From Gammaproteobacteria bacterium (GTDB taxonomy: Bacteria; Pseudomonadota; Gammaproteobacteria; JADZEE01): DNA of 64,000 nt. The notes under the pieces were generated by a model, which made no database searches, had not been told where the DNA came from, and worked only from the letters and a program-made list of their open reading frames with translations. Below are positions 1 through 8,940 of this stretch, piece after piece. The translations under genes and the position numbers were made by a program. The stretch covers positions 62,001 through 126,000 of the forward strand of contig JADZEE010000044.1 in the NCBI GenBank assembly GCA_020850735.1, in the 5' to 3' direction. Numbering within the stretch: position 1 is the stretch's first letter; every line of letters starts with the position of its first letter.

Positions 1-231
1 TCCCGGCACGACCGCGTAAGCGCCGATGCGGCCGGTGGACGCCGCGTAGCCGTAGGCCATGTAGGCGGCCCCCTGCTCGTGGCGGGTGTGCAGGACACGC
101 AGGCGGTCCCGGCGCGCGTGCATGGCGTCGAACAGGTGATCGAGCTGCCCGCCCGGCAAGCCGAACACGGTATCGATGCCGTGGGCGAGCAACGCCTCGA
201 CGATGGCCTCGGCGCCGGTCATGTGTGGCAT
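1..231 (-). CDS. Thiamine-diphosphate-dependent enzyme, N-terminal fragment (acetolactate synthase-like)
   Basis: The 77 visible codons run off the left edge of the window, so only the start of the protein is seen. It begins MPHMTGAEAIVEALLAHG and continues through VFGLPGG, HEQGAAYMAYGYA and TGRIGAY. This is the PYR-domain start typical of acetolactate synthase, sulfoacetaldehyde acetyltransferase and benzoylformate decarboxylase; the Glu of HEQGA is the conserved cofactor-activating Glu. The substrate cannot be told from this part. An alternative ATG lies three codons in, at 222. It is the last gene of a minus-strand run beginning at manD, so it may act on an alpha-keto acid in that pathway (inference). 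Confidence 0.8.
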   Translation of the reverse strand, partial: MPHMTGAEAIVEALLAHGIDTVFGLPGGQLDHLFDAMHARRDRLRVLHTRHEQGAAYMAYGYAASTGRIGAYAVVPG

Positions 232-330
232 GGTCTGTCGCTCTCCTGTGGCTCCGGGCGCGCGTGTTCGAGCGCCCGCAAAGAACTTTGCACGCCGGGC
301 GGGCGGCGCGCTTCGCGACTCGCCGTACAC

Positions 331-368
331 CTGGATTGCCACGCCCGCCGCGCGGGCTCGCAATGACG
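331..368. repeat. Possible dispersed palindromic repeat (TGGATTGC...GCAATGAC type)
   Basis: The segment begins CTGGATTGCCACGCCCG and ends CTCGCAATGACG. Outer parts and the central GCCCG/CGGGC are partly self-complementary. It resembles a short dispersed repeat recalled from many proteobacterial genomes. Only one copy was noticed in this window, so it is not shown to be repetitive here. Confidence 0.3.
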
Positions 369-381
369 AGCCCGTGCGCGG

Positions 382-660
382 TCAGTCGTCCCAGGGATCT
401 CTCGGCGCGCCTGCCTGCGCCGGCGTCGTCGCGGCGCCGCGGCGGCCGCGCAACCAGAACCACGGCAGGGCGAGCACGAACACGAGCGCGGACGGGCTGC
501 GCAGCAACTGGCGGAAAAACTCGAGCACGTCCTGCGCCGTGACGTACACCCGGCTGCGCATCGGCTGCGCGGGGTCGTTGGCGATCACCAGCGTGTCGCC
601 CTCGCGCGCGAGCGCGCCGATCCGGAACTCGATGTCGGCGAGCTTGCTCCTGACTTTCAT
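382..660 (-). CDS. Small protein with one C-terminal membrane segment
   Basis: A 92-residue protein starting MKVRSKLADIEFRIG. The N-terminal half (about 1-50) is soluble and includes EGDTLVIANDP. Residues about 58-72 (ALVFVLALPWFWL) form one hydrophobic segment followed by RGRRG, consistent with a tail anchor facing the cytoplasm. Its ATG overlaps the stop of the upstream hydrolase gene (ATGA at 657-660), so translation is probably coupled. I do not recognise the family. The overlap suggests a partner or membrane tether of the hydrolase, but this is only context. Confidence 0.7.
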   Translation of the reverse strand: MKVRSKLADIEFRIGALAREGDTLVIANDPAQPMRSRVYVTAQDVLEFFRQLLRSPSALVFVLALPWFWLRGRRGAATTPAQAGAPRDPWDD

Positions 661-1829
661 CGGCCGCCGTCCACCGCGTCGGGCTTGCGCAGGCGGCCGG
701 TCTCCTGGGCGTAACGGATACGGTCCTCGAGCAACTGCACCATGTCCTCGGCCGTGCGCCCCGCCGGCGGCACGAACGTGCCACGCGCGTACAGCTCGCG
801 CAGGACTTCCTTGCACGGTCCCATCTTGTCGGCGAGGCTGCGCGGCGGGCGGCCCGACGGGAAGCGGTTCGGCGGGTAGATCGGCTGATCGTAGATCTGG
901 CGGAACACCTCGGCGCGCACGTCGATCCAGCAGTTGTGATTGATGTGCGATCGATGCTCGCGCAGGCCCTCGATGTCGATGGTCGCGGCGATGACCTGTT
1001 CCTCGGGATAGGGCGCCTCGCGCAGGATCATGCCGGTGTAGTCGATGATCAGCGAATGCCCGGGGCAGAAGGCGCGCGGATAATAATCGTAGTTGACCTT
1101 GCCCCAGTTGGAGCCGAGCAGGTAGCACATGTTGTCGTGCGCGCGCGTACGGCGGGTGAAGCGCCAGAAGTCCCAGGGATCGGACACGCCCTCGACCTCC
1201 TGCAATGCGACCGGGTGGCACAGTACTTCCACGCCGTTGTAGCCGAGGGCGCGCGACACCTCCGGCGTGCAGCCGTCGTGGCAGGTCATGGTGCCGAGCC
1301 GGCCGATGTCGGTGTCGACGACGGGGAAAAGGTTCTTGATGTCGCCGCCGATCTTGTCCCGATACTCGTCGAAGATGTCGTGCGGGCTGCAGCCGAGGCC
1401 GATGTAGGCCGGCACGTGCCACTTGTGATAGCGCAGGATCACCTCGCCCGTGGGCCCGATGACGAAAGCGGTATTGAACCAGCGATCCGGGAACTCGGGC
1501 ACCTGCTCGACCACGCCGCCGCCGGCAATGTACAGACCGTACTCGCGCGCCTTGGCGCCGAGCGCGTCCATCTCCGGCCCCGGAATCGTGATCGCCTTTT
1601 TCATGAACGAGTCGATCCCGTGCTCGCCCTTGCCCGGGGTGGTCACGCCCTGGAGGAAGTACTCCGGCAGCACCACCAGGCGCACGGGCACCTCCAGGAA
1701 GTAGCCGACGCCGAAATCGATCATGTTGCAGACGCGGTCGAGATTCTTCCGGATGCCCACACGGTCCTCGGCCACGGTGACCTCGGGCTGTATCACCAGG
1801 GCGGTGTACTTGTCGATGCGTTTGCTCAT
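657..1829 (-). CDS. Carbon-nitrogen hydrolase (nitrilase superfamily)
   Basis: A 390-residue member of the nitrilase/amidase superfamily. The catalytic triad is visible: Glu56 in VVLPEYF, Lys136 in RYHKWHV and Cys183 in GTMTCHDG. Enzymes of this family hydrolyse nitriles, aliphatic amides or carbamoyl groups in the cytoplasm. At 390 residues it is longer than plain omega-amidases (about 270) and closer to aliphatic amidase or formamidase size; the tail after about 300 carries YPPNRFPSGRPP. It starts 72 bp after the FAD oxidoreductase gene and overlaps the next gene by 4 bp. The substrate is unknown; amide cleavage would fit the nearby amino-acid and amide genes (inference). Confidence 0.88.
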   Translation of the reverse strand: MSKRIDKYTALVIQPEVTVAEDRVGIRKNLDRVCNMIDFGVGYFLEVPVRLVVLPEYFLQGVTTPGKGEHGIDSFMKKAITIPGPEMDALGAKAREYGLYIAGGGVVEQVPEFPDRWFNTAFVIGPTGEVILRYHKWHVPAYIGLGCSPHDIFDEYRDKIGGDIKNLFPVVDTDIGRLGTMTCHDGCTPEVSRALGYNGVEVLCHPVALQEVEGVSDPWDFWRFTRRTRAHDNMCYLLGSNWGKVNYDYYPRAFCPGHSLIIDYTGMILREAPYPEEQVIAATIDIEGLREHRSHINHNCWIDVRAEVFRQIYDQPIYPPNRFPSGRPPRSLADKMGPCKEVLRELYARGTFVPPAGRTAEDMVQLLEDRIRYAQETGRLRKPDAVDGGR

Positions 1830-1901
1830 CTTCGCTGCCTCACGATGGTCGATGCGCCGGCGGCGTGATCCGCCGCGGGCGCGTGAATGCGTCCGGATCG
1901 G

Positions 1902-3479
1902 TCACAGATCCGCGGGAGCTTTCAGGCCGAAATCCTCCAGCATGACGTTGGCGGTGTTGGTACCCATCGCGCAGATGCCGCCGCCGGGGTGACACGACGG
2001 TCCCGTCATGTACAGTCCGCGCACCGGCGCGCGGTAATTCGCATAGCCCGGCACGGGGCGGAACGCGCCCATCTGCGCCAGCGTGCGCTCACCGCCGGTC
2101 GTGCTGCCGTCGACGAAGCACGGGTTGGCGCGCGCGATGCTCGGACCGGTGTCGATATGGCGGGCGAGGATGTTGTCGCGATCCATGTTGGTCGTGTAGC
2201 GCCGGAGCTGTGGCAACAGCACCTCGTCGACGTAGCGCGGCGCGATCTGCTCCCAGTCCTCGCCGCTCGCCAGCTCCATCGGCACGAAGGTATCGGCGAT
2301 CAGGGTGTGGCGGCCGGCGGGCGCCCGGGTCGGATCCATGCGCGTCCAGCAGGCCGTCCACAGGAAGGGTTCGGTGGGCGCGACGCCGGCCTGGATCTGC
2401 TGATACTGGCGATCGATGTCGGCGACGGTGCCGAAGATGCGCTGGAACGCGGTGCGATCCATGTCCGCGCCGTTGGCGAATTTCGGCGCCTCCGCGAGCG
2501 CGTAGTGCACGCGGCAGATCGTGACCCGGCCGAAGGAGTAGTGGCGCACCATGCGCAGGAAGCTCTCGTCGAGGACACCGGCGTCCATGCAGCGCAGGAA
2601 GGTCTGCCGCGGCTCCAGCGCGGTGACCACCGCCCGCGCGGCCTCGATCTCGCGACCGTCGGCGAGACGGATGCCGACGCAGCGGCGCTCTTTCACCACG
2701 AACCGGTCCACGGTCGCGCCGGTGAGCACCGTGCCGCCGCTCGCCTCGATATAGCGCTGCATCGATACCGCGAGCATGCCGCTGCCGCCCTCGGGGATCG
2801 CCTGCCCGTAGTAGTGGATGCTCGGGATCATGATGTAGAAGCCCTGCGCGGTGCCGACCTGGTCGGGCAGGGTCTGCGGCGCGGTCGCCCAGCCGAGGAT
2901 GAACGCCTGTACGTGCGGGTTCTCGAAGTTCTCCTGCGTGAAGGCGCGCGAGCTGAGCTGGTAGTCGCGCAGGCGACGCAGGCCCGCGCGGCTGCCCTCC
3001 AGCGCCTGGAACAAATAGCTCGGCGGCGACGGCGGCGAGAACATGCCCTTGACCACCGCCGGCTCGATCTCGGCGAATTCCTCGTAGATCTCCCGGTAAC
3101 GACGCGCGTCCTTCTTCGAGTACTGCGCAATCGTGTCGCAGGTCTTGTCGACGTCCTTGTAGACGATGATGCCCTCGCCCTCGTGGCGGTTGGGATGGCC
3201 GGTGATGTGATCGGTGGACCAGATGTATTTCAGCCCGTGCTTTTCCAGCTCTGGCTGCAGCTCGGTGCGGAAAGTCGGATTGACGTGGATCCACACGTGC
3301 GAGGAACCGTACAGATCGTGCCGGAACCCGGGCAGTGTCACCTCGCGCGTGACCACGCCGCCGCCGACGTATTCGTTGCGTTCGGCGACGAGCACTTTCA
3401 GCCCGTACTTCACCAGCAGCGCGGCGCAGGCGAGCGCGTTGTGCCCGCCCCCGGCAATCACGACGTCATAGTCGGCCAT
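1902..3479 (-). CDS. FAD-dependent oxidoreductase, phytoene dehydrogenase-like family
   Basis: A 525-residue protein starting MADYDVVIAGGGHNALACA, a Rossmann FAD-binding fold with GGGHN at residues 9-13, the form typical of the COG1233 phytoene dehydrogenase-like group. The C-terminus has GLYMTGPSCHPGGGI, the second flavin-contacting motif of this family. The group includes carotenoid desaturases and many uncharacterised amine- or alcohol-oxidising flavoproteins. No carotenoid genes are nearby, so a catabolic oxidase or dehydrogenase role is more likely (inference). It lies 7 bp after manD, in the same presumed operon. The longer open frame upstream of the ATG is shared with manD and is not coding. 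Confidence 0.85.
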   Translation of the reverse strand: MADYDVVIAGGGHNALACAALLVKYGLKVLVAERNEYVGGGVVTREVTLPGFRHDLYGSSHVWIHVNPTFRTELQPELEKHGLKYIWSTDHITGHPNRHEGEGIIVYKDVDKTCDTIAQYSKKDARRYREIYEEFAEIEPAVVKGMFSPPSPPSYLFQALEGSRAGLRRLRDYQLSSRAFTQENFENPHVQAFILGWATAPQTLPDQVGTAQGFYIMIPSIHYYGQAIPEGGSGMLAVSMQRYIEASGGTVLTGATVDRFVVKERRCVGIRLADGREIEAARAVVTALEPRQTFLRCMDAGVLDESFLRMVRHYSFGRVTICRVHYALAEAPKFANGADMDRTAFQRIFGTVADIDRQYQQIQAGVAPTEPFLWTACWTRMDPTRAPAGRHTLIADTFVPMELASGEDWEQIAPRYVDEVLLPQLRRYTTNMDRDNILARHIDTGPSIARANPCFVDGSTTGGERTLAQMGAFRPVPGYANYRAPVRGLYMTGPSCHPGGGICAMGTNTANVMLEDFGLKAPADL

Positions 3480-3486
3480 CGCCCGC

Positions 3487-4695
3487 TCACCAGTTCCAAA
3501 GTGTGCCGTCTTCGAGCCGGTTGACCGGCAGGTAGGCGCGCCGGTAGGGATATTTCGCCGCCAGCTTCTCGTCGATGTCCACGCCGTGACCGATTGCTTC
3601 GCCCGGGTGCAAACAGCCGTCCTCGAAATGCCAGGCGTGCGGGAACACGGCGTCGGTCTCGGCCGTGTGCCGCATGTATTCCTGAATGCCGAAGTTCGGT
3701 ACCCACAGATCGAAATGCAGCGCCGCCCCCATGCACACCGGCGACAGGTCCGTGGCGCCGTGGCAGCCCGTGCGCACGTGGTGCACGGCGGCGAAGTCGG
3801 CGATGCGACGCAGGTGCGTGAGCCCGCCGGCATGGACCACGGTGGTGCGGATGTAGTCGATGAGTTGCTCGGCGAGCAGCGTGCGGCAGTCCCACAGGGT
3901 ATTGAAGACCTCGCCGAGCGCGAGCGGCGTGACCGTGTGCTGGCGGACGATGCGAAATGCCTCGGGGTTTTCGGCCGGCACCGCGTCCTCCAGCCAGAAC
4001 AGCCGGTAGGGCTCGAGCGCCTTGCCCACCCGCGCGGCCTCGATCGGCGTCAGCCGGTGGTGCACGTCGTGCAGCAGGTGCGGGCCGAAACCGAAACGCT
4101 CGCGCAGACGCTCGAACAGCTTCGGCACGTGGTCCATGTACTTCTCGCTCGACCACAGGTTCTCGACCGGCAGATCGGCCGCGGCGGGCTCGTAGTACAG
4201 CTTGTCCGCGGACACGCCGTAGGTGCTGGCCAGTCCCGGTACACCGCACTGGGCACGCACGGCGCGGTAGCCGAGCTCGAGGTAGCGGGCGACTTCGTCG
4301 GCGGTCTCCTCGACGTCACGGCCGTTGGCATGGCCGTAGGCCAGCACACCGGTACGACTGCGCCCGCCGAGCAGCTGGTACAGCGGCTGCCCGCAGGCCT
4401 TGGCCTTGATGTCCCACAGCGCGGTGTCCACCGCGGCGATGGCGCACATGGTCACCGGGCCGCGGCGCCAGTACGCACCCCGGTACAGGTACTGCCAGAT
4501 GTCTTCGATCTGCTGCGCGTCGCGGCCGATGAGACAGGGGATCACGTGCTCGGTCAGGTAGGCCGCGACCGCCAGCTCGCGGCCGTTCAGGGTCGCATCG
4601 CCGAGACCGTGCAGACCCTGGTCGGTGTCGATCCGCAGGGTGACGAAGTTGCGACCCGGGCAGGTCACGATGACCCTGGCGGCGGTGATTTTCAT
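3487..4695 (-). CDS. manD: D-mannonate dehydratase (enolase superfamily, ManD/RspA type)
   Basis: A 402-residue protein, the same length as the characterised Novosphingobium ManD as I recall it. From [17 protein letters not shown] the numbering matches that enzyme: metal ligands Asp210, Glu236 and Glu262 are present, as are Tyr159 and His212. The signature [15 protein letters not shown] is intact. One difference is Val211 in place of Gly in LLHDVHHR. It dehydrates D-mannonate to 2-keto-3-deoxy-D-gluconate, which the nearby kinase and aldolase would process. I chose ATG 4695 over the upstream in-frame start at 4725 because it matches family N-termini. It is the first gene of a five-gene minus-strand run; an operator-like palindrome lies about 75 bp upstream. 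Confidence 0.93.
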   Translation of the reverse strand: MKITAARVIVTCPGRNFVTLRIDTDQGLHGLGDATLNGRELAVAAYLTEHVIPCLIGRDAQQIEDIWQYLYRGAYWRRGPVTMCAIAAVDTALWDIKAKACGQPLYQLLGGRSRTGVLAYGHANGRDVEETADEVARYLELGYRAVRAQCGVPGLASTYGVSADKLYYEPAAADLPVENLWSSEKYMDHVPKLFERLRERFGFGPHLLHDVHHRLTPIEAARVGKALEPYRLFWLEDAVPAENPEAFRIVRQHTVTPLALGEVFNTLWDCRTLLAEQLIDYIRTTVVHAGGLTHLRRIADFAAVHHVRTGCHGATDLSPVCMGAALHFDLWVPNFGIQEYMRHTAETDAVFPHAWHFEDGCLHPGEAIGHGVDIDEKLAAKYPYRRAYLPVNRLEDGTLWNW

Positions 4696-4770
4696 GCGGA
4701 TCGGCGGGCGCCGACGGGACGACAACGGGTGCGTGGCGACATGGCGGAAGGGTGCTCGGAACCGGTATTA

Positions 4771-4784
4771 GTTTAGGCTTAAAC
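4771..4784. promoter_or_regulatory. Operator-like palindrome upstream of manD
   Basis: The 14-mer GTTTAGGCTTAAAC (reverse complement GTTTAAGCCTAAAC) sits in the 140-bp gap between the symporter stop and the manD start, in AT-rich sequence unlike its surroundings. Near-identical sites occur at 13551-13564 and 18584-18597. On the minus strand it is followed by TAATAC, a possible -10, so the site would overlap the manD core promoter and fit repression by the MarR protein of this window (inference). Confidence 0.65.
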
Positions 4785-4835
4785 TAGTTTAGGGTGGCGC
4801 GGGCGCCGCTGTCAAAGCCCGCGGCGCGCGGGATC

Positions 4836-6209
4836 TCAAGCGGCGACGAAATTGAAGACGAACACGGCGGCGACGGCCACCGGGGCGAGGTAGCGCACCA
4901 GCACCCGCCACAGCGCGAACCCCCCCGTACCCAGATCGGCCAGCTCCTCGCGCATGGCGTCGGGGCGCATGACCCAGCCCGCGAACAGGGCGATGAGCAG
5001 GGCGGTGATCGGCAGCATGAGGTTGGATACGCAGAAGTCGAGCAGCGAGAAAACCGTACGCCCGCGCAGCAGGGGAACGCCCGCAAAGGGCTGGAAGTCC
5101 CGCCAGAGGTTGAACGAGAACACCGAGGCCAGGCCCAGCAGCCAGGCGAGCGTGCCCAGGCCGAGCGCGGCGCGGCGCCGGCGCGCACCGCGTTCGACCA
5201 GCAGCGACACCATGGGTTCGAGCATCGCGAAGGCCGAGGTGATCGCGGCGAAGAACACCAGCAGGAAGAACATCGCCGCGAAGGCGCTGCCGCCGGGCAT
5301 GTGGCCGAACGCGACCGGCAGCACCACAAAACTCAGTCCCGGGCCTTCGGCCGGATCCAGGCCGGCGGCGAACACGATCGGGAAGATCGCCAGACCCGCG
5401 AGCACGGCGACGGCCGTGTCCGCCAGCACCAGCGTCCAGGCGGCGCCGGCGATGCGCGCCTCGCCCGGCAGGTAGCCGCCGTAGGTGAGCAGGGCGCCGG
5501 TGCCGACGGAAACCGAAAACAGCATCTGGCCGAGCGCCATGAGCACGGCCTTCGGGGTGAGGCTGGAAAAATCCGGCGCGAACAGGAAGCGCCAGCCGGC
5601 GCCCGCCGCCCCCACGAGGTTGGCATACAGCACCAGCGCGAGCAGCAGCACGAACAGGGCCGGCATCAGCACGTCCGAGGCGCGTTCGATGCCCCGGCGC
5701 ACACCGCGACCGACGACGAAGATGACCCCGCCGATGAACACCGCGTGCCAGAGCATCAGCCTGAGCGGGGACGCGAGCAGCGCGTCGAAGATCCGCTGAG
5801 CGCCGGCACCGTCGACACCGGTGAACACGCCCAGCACCGACTTGACCAGGTAGTCGAGCGACCAGGCGGCGACCACCGAGTAGAAGCTGAGAGCGATCGT
5901 CGGCGAGATGACGCTGAACCAGCCGATGCCGTGCCACACGCGCGCCGCGCCCTGCTCGGCGCACACCGCCTGCATGGTCGTGAGCGGATTGTGCCGCCCG
6001 CGCCGGGCGATCGCGAGCTCGGCCATCACCAGCGGCACGCCCACCAGCAGCGCCAGCACCAGGTAGACGATGACGAACGCGCCACCGCCGTTCTCGCCGG
6101 CGATGTACGGGAAGCGCCACAGGTTGCCGAGCCCGACCGCCGAGCCGATGGTGGCGATGAGAAAGGTCCAGCGCGAGGACCAGGTTTCGCGCGCGGGAAC
6201 GCTGTTCAC
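4836..6209 (-). CDS. Sodium:neurotransmitter symporter (NSS/SNF family)
   Basis: A 457-residue polytopic membrane protein with the LeuT-fold signature of TM1, GSAVGLGNLWRFPYIAGENG, where sodium and amino-acid substrate bind. About eleven to twelve hydrophobic segments follow. The family imports amino acids or related amines with sodium across the inner membrane. The start is uncertain: GTG 6209 lies just after the kinase stop (6223-6225), while an in-frame start at 6266 would overlap the kinase by about 44 bp. It shares direction and close spacing with the KDG kinase, so the two are probably co-transcribed. The exact substrate cannot be read. Confidence 0.88.
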   Translation of the reverse strand: MNSVPARETWSSRWTFLIATIGSAVGLGNLWRFPYIAGENGGGAFVIVYLVLALLVGVPLVMAELAIARRGRHNPLTTMQAVCAEQGAARVWHGIGWFSVISPTIALSFYSVVAAWSLDYLVKSVLGVFTGVDGAGAQRIFDALLASPLRLMLWHAVFIGGVIFVVGRGVRRGIERASDVLMPALFVLLLALVLYANLVGAAGAGWRFLFAPDFSSLTPKAVLMALGQMLFSVSVGTGALLTYGGYLPGEARIAGAAWTLVLADTAVAVLAGLAIFPIVFAAGLDPAEGPGLSFVVLPVAFGHMPGGSAFAAMFFLLVFFAAITSAFAMLEPMVSLLVERGARRRRAALGLGTLAWLLGLASVFSFNLWRDFQPFAGVPLLRGRTVFSLLDFCVSNLMLPITALLIALFAGWVMRPDAMREELADLGTGGFALWRVLVRYLAPVAVAAVFVFNFVAA

Positions 6210-6222
6210 GGACGGGTCCCGG

Positions 6223-7197
6223 TCAGACGCGACCGAGCAGCGTCGCGAGCGCCGGTGTGCGGGCACGGTCGATGATCGCCCCGCGCCGGCGGATCACGCA
6301 GCTCGCGAGTGCGTGCCCGGCACCGAGCGCCGCGGCGACGTCGGCCCGTCGCAGCCGCGCCGCCAGGTACGCGGCATTGAACGCATCGCCCGCGGCCGTG
6401 GTGTCGAGGACGCGGCCGCGGTGCGCCGGCGCGGCCGTGAACGTCCGGCCACCGGCGCTGGCGAGGCTCCCGGCGCCGGCGATCCGGACCACGATCTCGC
6501 CCACACCGAGGCGAGCCAGGCGCGCGATGGTCGCCTGCGGCCGTCGATCGCCGAACAGTGCCTGCTCGTCGTCGAAGCTGAGCAGGGCGACGTCGCTGCA
6601 GGCATACGCGGCGCGCATGGCGGCGCGGGCGCTGCGCGGCGCGGGCCACAGTCGCGGTCTGTAGTTGGAGTCGAACGCGATCCGCACGCCGCGCGCGCGC
6701 AGCCGGGCGAGCAGCGCCAGCAACTGCCGGCGCGCAGCCGGCGCCAGGATCGCGAGACTGATGCCGCTGCAGTAAACGAGCGTGTAGCCGCTGAGCTGGC
6801 GCTCGAGCACGGCGAGGTGACCGCCGTCGAGCATGGCGCACGCCGCGGATCCGCGGCGCCAGTACAGAAAGCTGCGCTCACCGTGCGCATCGGTGTCGAT
6901 GTAGTAAAGGCCGGGCAGGCGCCCTGCCAGGGTACGCACGAGGTCCGTGCGCAGGCCTTCGCGCCGCCAGGCGGCGAGCATGGCGCGGCTGAACCGGTCC
7001 GTGCCGAGCGCGGTGGCGTAGTGCACCCGCGCGCGTGTGCCCGCGAGCAGGCGCGCGAGATAGACCGCGGTGTTGCAGGTGTCGCCGGCGTAGGCCTCGC
7101 GCAGGCCGCCGCGCGCGGTGCGCGAGATCTCGATCATGCATTCACCGATGGCGGCGATCCGCGCCGGCCAGCGCCAGGTCACAGCCGCGGCGCGCAT
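6223..7197 (-). CDS. kdgK: 2-keto-3-deoxygluconate kinase (PfkB family)
   Basis: A 324-residue ribokinase/PfkB-type sugar kinase. IGECMIEIS near the N-terminus and AGDTCNTAVYLARL are typical of KDG kinases, and DTTAAGDAFNAAYLAA near the C-terminus is the PfkB signature with the catalytic Asp. It phosphorylates 2-keto-3-deoxygluconate to KDPG, the step between ManD and the aldolase encoded divergently next door. The start at ATG 7197 leaves a 66-bp divergent gap to eda. Assignment to KdgK rather than another PfkB kinase rests on motifs and the two flanking pathway genes. Confidence 0.88.
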   Translation of the reverse strand: MRAAAVTWRWPARIAAIGECMIEISRTARGGLREAYAGDTCNTAVYLARLLAGTRARVHYATALGTDRFSRAMLAAWRREGLRTDLVRTLAGRLPGLYYIDTDAHGERSFLYWRRGSAACAMLDGGHLAVLERQLSGYTLVYCSGISLAILAPAARRQLLALLARLRARGVRIAFDSNYRPRLWPAPRSARAAMRAAYACSDVALLSFDDEQALFGDRRPQATIARLARLGVGEIVVRIAGAGSLASAGGRTFTAAPAHRGRVLDTTAAGDAFNAAYLAARLRRADVAAALGAGHALASCVIRRRGAIIDRARTPALATLLGRV

Positions 7198-7263
7198 CGT
7201 TTGCCGGCGCCCGCCGAGCGGGTAACATGCGCCGCAGTCCGTCGCGCGAGTTGCTCCCGACCC

Positions 7264-7923
7264 ATGTCCACCAGCTCCCTGCGCCAGCTCATCGCATCCG
7301 CCCGGCTGCTGCCCGTGGTGATTATCGACGATCCGGGTCGAGGCGTCGCGCTCGCGCGCGCGCTGCAGCGCGGCGGTCTCACGGCCATCGAAGTGACACT
7401 GCGCAGCGACGCCGCGTTCACCGCCGCCGAGGCCATCATCGCGGCCTGCCCGGAGCTGCTGGTCGGTATCGGCACGGTGACGCGTGCCGGCCAGATCGCG
7501 CGCGCGGTGGACATCGGTGCGCGCTTCGCGGTCAGCCCCGGCTTCGCGCCGGCGCTGGTCGAGGTCGCGCGCGAGCACGCGCTGCCCTATCTGCCCGGCG
7601 TGTGCACGCCGTCCGAGATCCTGCAGGCCTTCAACCTGGGCCTGGACACGCTCAAGTTCTTTCCCGCCGCGCGTGCCGGCGGCGTCGCCGCGCTGACCGA
7701 GCTCGCCGCTGTCTTTCCGGACGTCGCCTTCTGCCCGACCGGCGGCATCGACGAGAGCAACCTCGCCGAGTACCTCGCGCTCGCCAACGTGTGCGCCGCC
7801 GGCGGCTCCTGGCTCGCGCCGGCGGCGCAGATCCGCGCCGGTGCCTGGGACGAGATCGAGGCCTGCTCGCGCCGTGGCGCCGCCATCGCCCTGGCATCGC
7901 CATCCGCGCGAACGGGAGAATGA
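7264..7923 (+). CDS. eda: KDPG aldolase
   Basis: A 219-residue class I aldolase. The Schiff-base Lys is Lys131 in DTLKFFPAARAGG, and Glu43 lies in AIEVTLRS. The motifs CPTGGI and GGSWLAPA match E. coli Eda. It cleaves 2-keto-3-deoxy-6-phosphogluconate to pyruvate and glyceraldehyde-3-phosphate in the cytoplasm, completing the mannonate route started by ManD and KdgK. It is divergent from kdgK and is followed within 1 bp by a luciferase-like flavoenzyme gene, so the two are probably co-transcribed. Confidence 0.93.
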   Translation: MSTSSLRQLIASARLLPVVIIDDPGRGVALARALQRGGLTAIEVTLRSDAAFTAAEAIIAACPELLVGIGTVTRAGQIARAVDIGARFAVSPGFAPALVEVAREHALPYLPGVCTPSEILQAFNLGLDTLKFFPAARAGGVAALTELAAVFPDVAFCPTGGIDESNLAEYLALANVCAAGGSWLAPAAQIRAGAWDEIEACSRRGAAIALASPSARTGE

Positions 7924-7924
7924 C

Positions 7925-8923
7925 GTGAAATTCGGGATCCGGTTGATCGAATATCTCGGTTCGTCACGGGAATTGCTGCGCCTGGCGGTCAAGGCCGAGC
8001 AGGCCGGTTTCGACTCGGTCTGGTTTCCCCACGACACCTTCATGCGCAACACCTGGGTGCTGACGAGCGCGGCGGCGACCCTGACCTCGCGCGTGCGGCT
8101 CGGCGGCGTCGCCATCAATCCCTACACCAACGATCCCTGCGAGATCGCGACCTACGCCGCGACTCTGGACGAGCTCTCGGGCGGGCGCTGCATTCTCGGC
8201 ATCGGCATGCACACCGAACAGATGGTCGGGTGGACGGGCATCGACACGCGCGACTACCTGGCGCGCACCCGCGCGGCCGTCGATCTCATCCGCCGGCTCT
8301 GGCGTGGCGAGATCGCCAGCAGCGACGGGCCGTGTTTCCACTGGTCCGAACAATGCTACCTGCGCTTCAAACCGCTGCGCGCCGACATTCCGATTTACGT
8401 CAGCGCCTTCGGCTCCGACTACCTCGAGCTCAGCGGCGAGATCGGCGACGGCAGCCAGCCGATGCTCACGCCCCCGGAGTGCGCGGCGCAGATGGTCGCG
8501 CCCATCGCGCGCGGCCTGGCACGCGCCGGCCGCGCGCCATCGACATTCGTCGTGTCGGGCTGCGCGTGGCTGTCGCTGTCGGCCGGGAAGCGCGCGGCGG
8601 CCGACACCATGCGCCGCATGGCGGCCTATTTCGGCCCCTACCTGGAGGACGCGGCGCTGGCGTCGATCGGCCTGTCGCACGCGGATTTCAAACCGCTGAA
8701 ACGGCTCATCGACGCCGGTGACCACGAACGCGCATACGCCAGTGTGACCGAGCCGATGCTGCGCCTCGGTATCGTCGGAGCGCCGCGGGACGTGATCGCG
8801 CAGATCGAGCAGCTGGCGGACGCCGGTGTCGACGAGATCGGTTTCGGTGGTCCGCTCGGACCCGATCCGGACGCGGCCATCGAGCTCATGGCACGCGAGG
8901 TGATCCCCTACTTTCGCGTCTGA
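7925..8923 (+). CDS. LLM-class flavin-dependent oxidoreductase, copy A
   Basis: A 332-residue bacterial-luciferase-like protein (TIM barrel), starting at GTG 7925 with VKFGIRLIEYLGSS, one base after the eda stop. Family marks include AEQAGFDSVWFPHD, GIGMHTEQMVGW and the C-terminal GPLGPDPDAAIELM. Such enzymes use FMN or F420 in monooxygenation or hydride transfer. The protein at 11161-12162 is a clear paralogue of the same length, with the same landmarks (HWS-QCYLRF, SGEIGDGS, GGPLGPDP). Nothing in the window indicates F420 synthesis, so FMN with a flavin reductase is the safer guess (inference). The substrate is unknown. Confidence 0.85.
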   Translation: MKFGIRLIEYLGSSRELLRLAVKAEQAGFDSVWFPHDTFMRNTWVLTSAAATLTSRVRLGGVAINPYTNDPCEIATYAATLDELSGGRCILGIGMHTEQMVGWTGIDTRDYLARTRAAVDLIRRLWRGEIASSDGPCFHWSEQCYLRFKPLRADIPIYVSAFGSDYLELSGEIGDGSQPMLTPPECAAQMVAPIARGLARAGRAPSTFVVSGCAWLSLSAGKRAAADTMRRMAAYFGPYLEDAALASIGLSHADFKPLKRLIDAGDHERAYASVTEPMLRLGIVGAPRDVIAQIEQLADAGVDEIGFGGPLGPDPDAAIELMAREVIPYFRV

Positions 8924-8940
8924 GTATGCTGCGTCCGCGC

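Noticed and set aside
7925-8923. Calling the luciferase-like enzymes F420-dependent
   Set aside because: The family includes FMN and F420 users; nothing in the window shows F420 synthesis, so the cofactor is left open.
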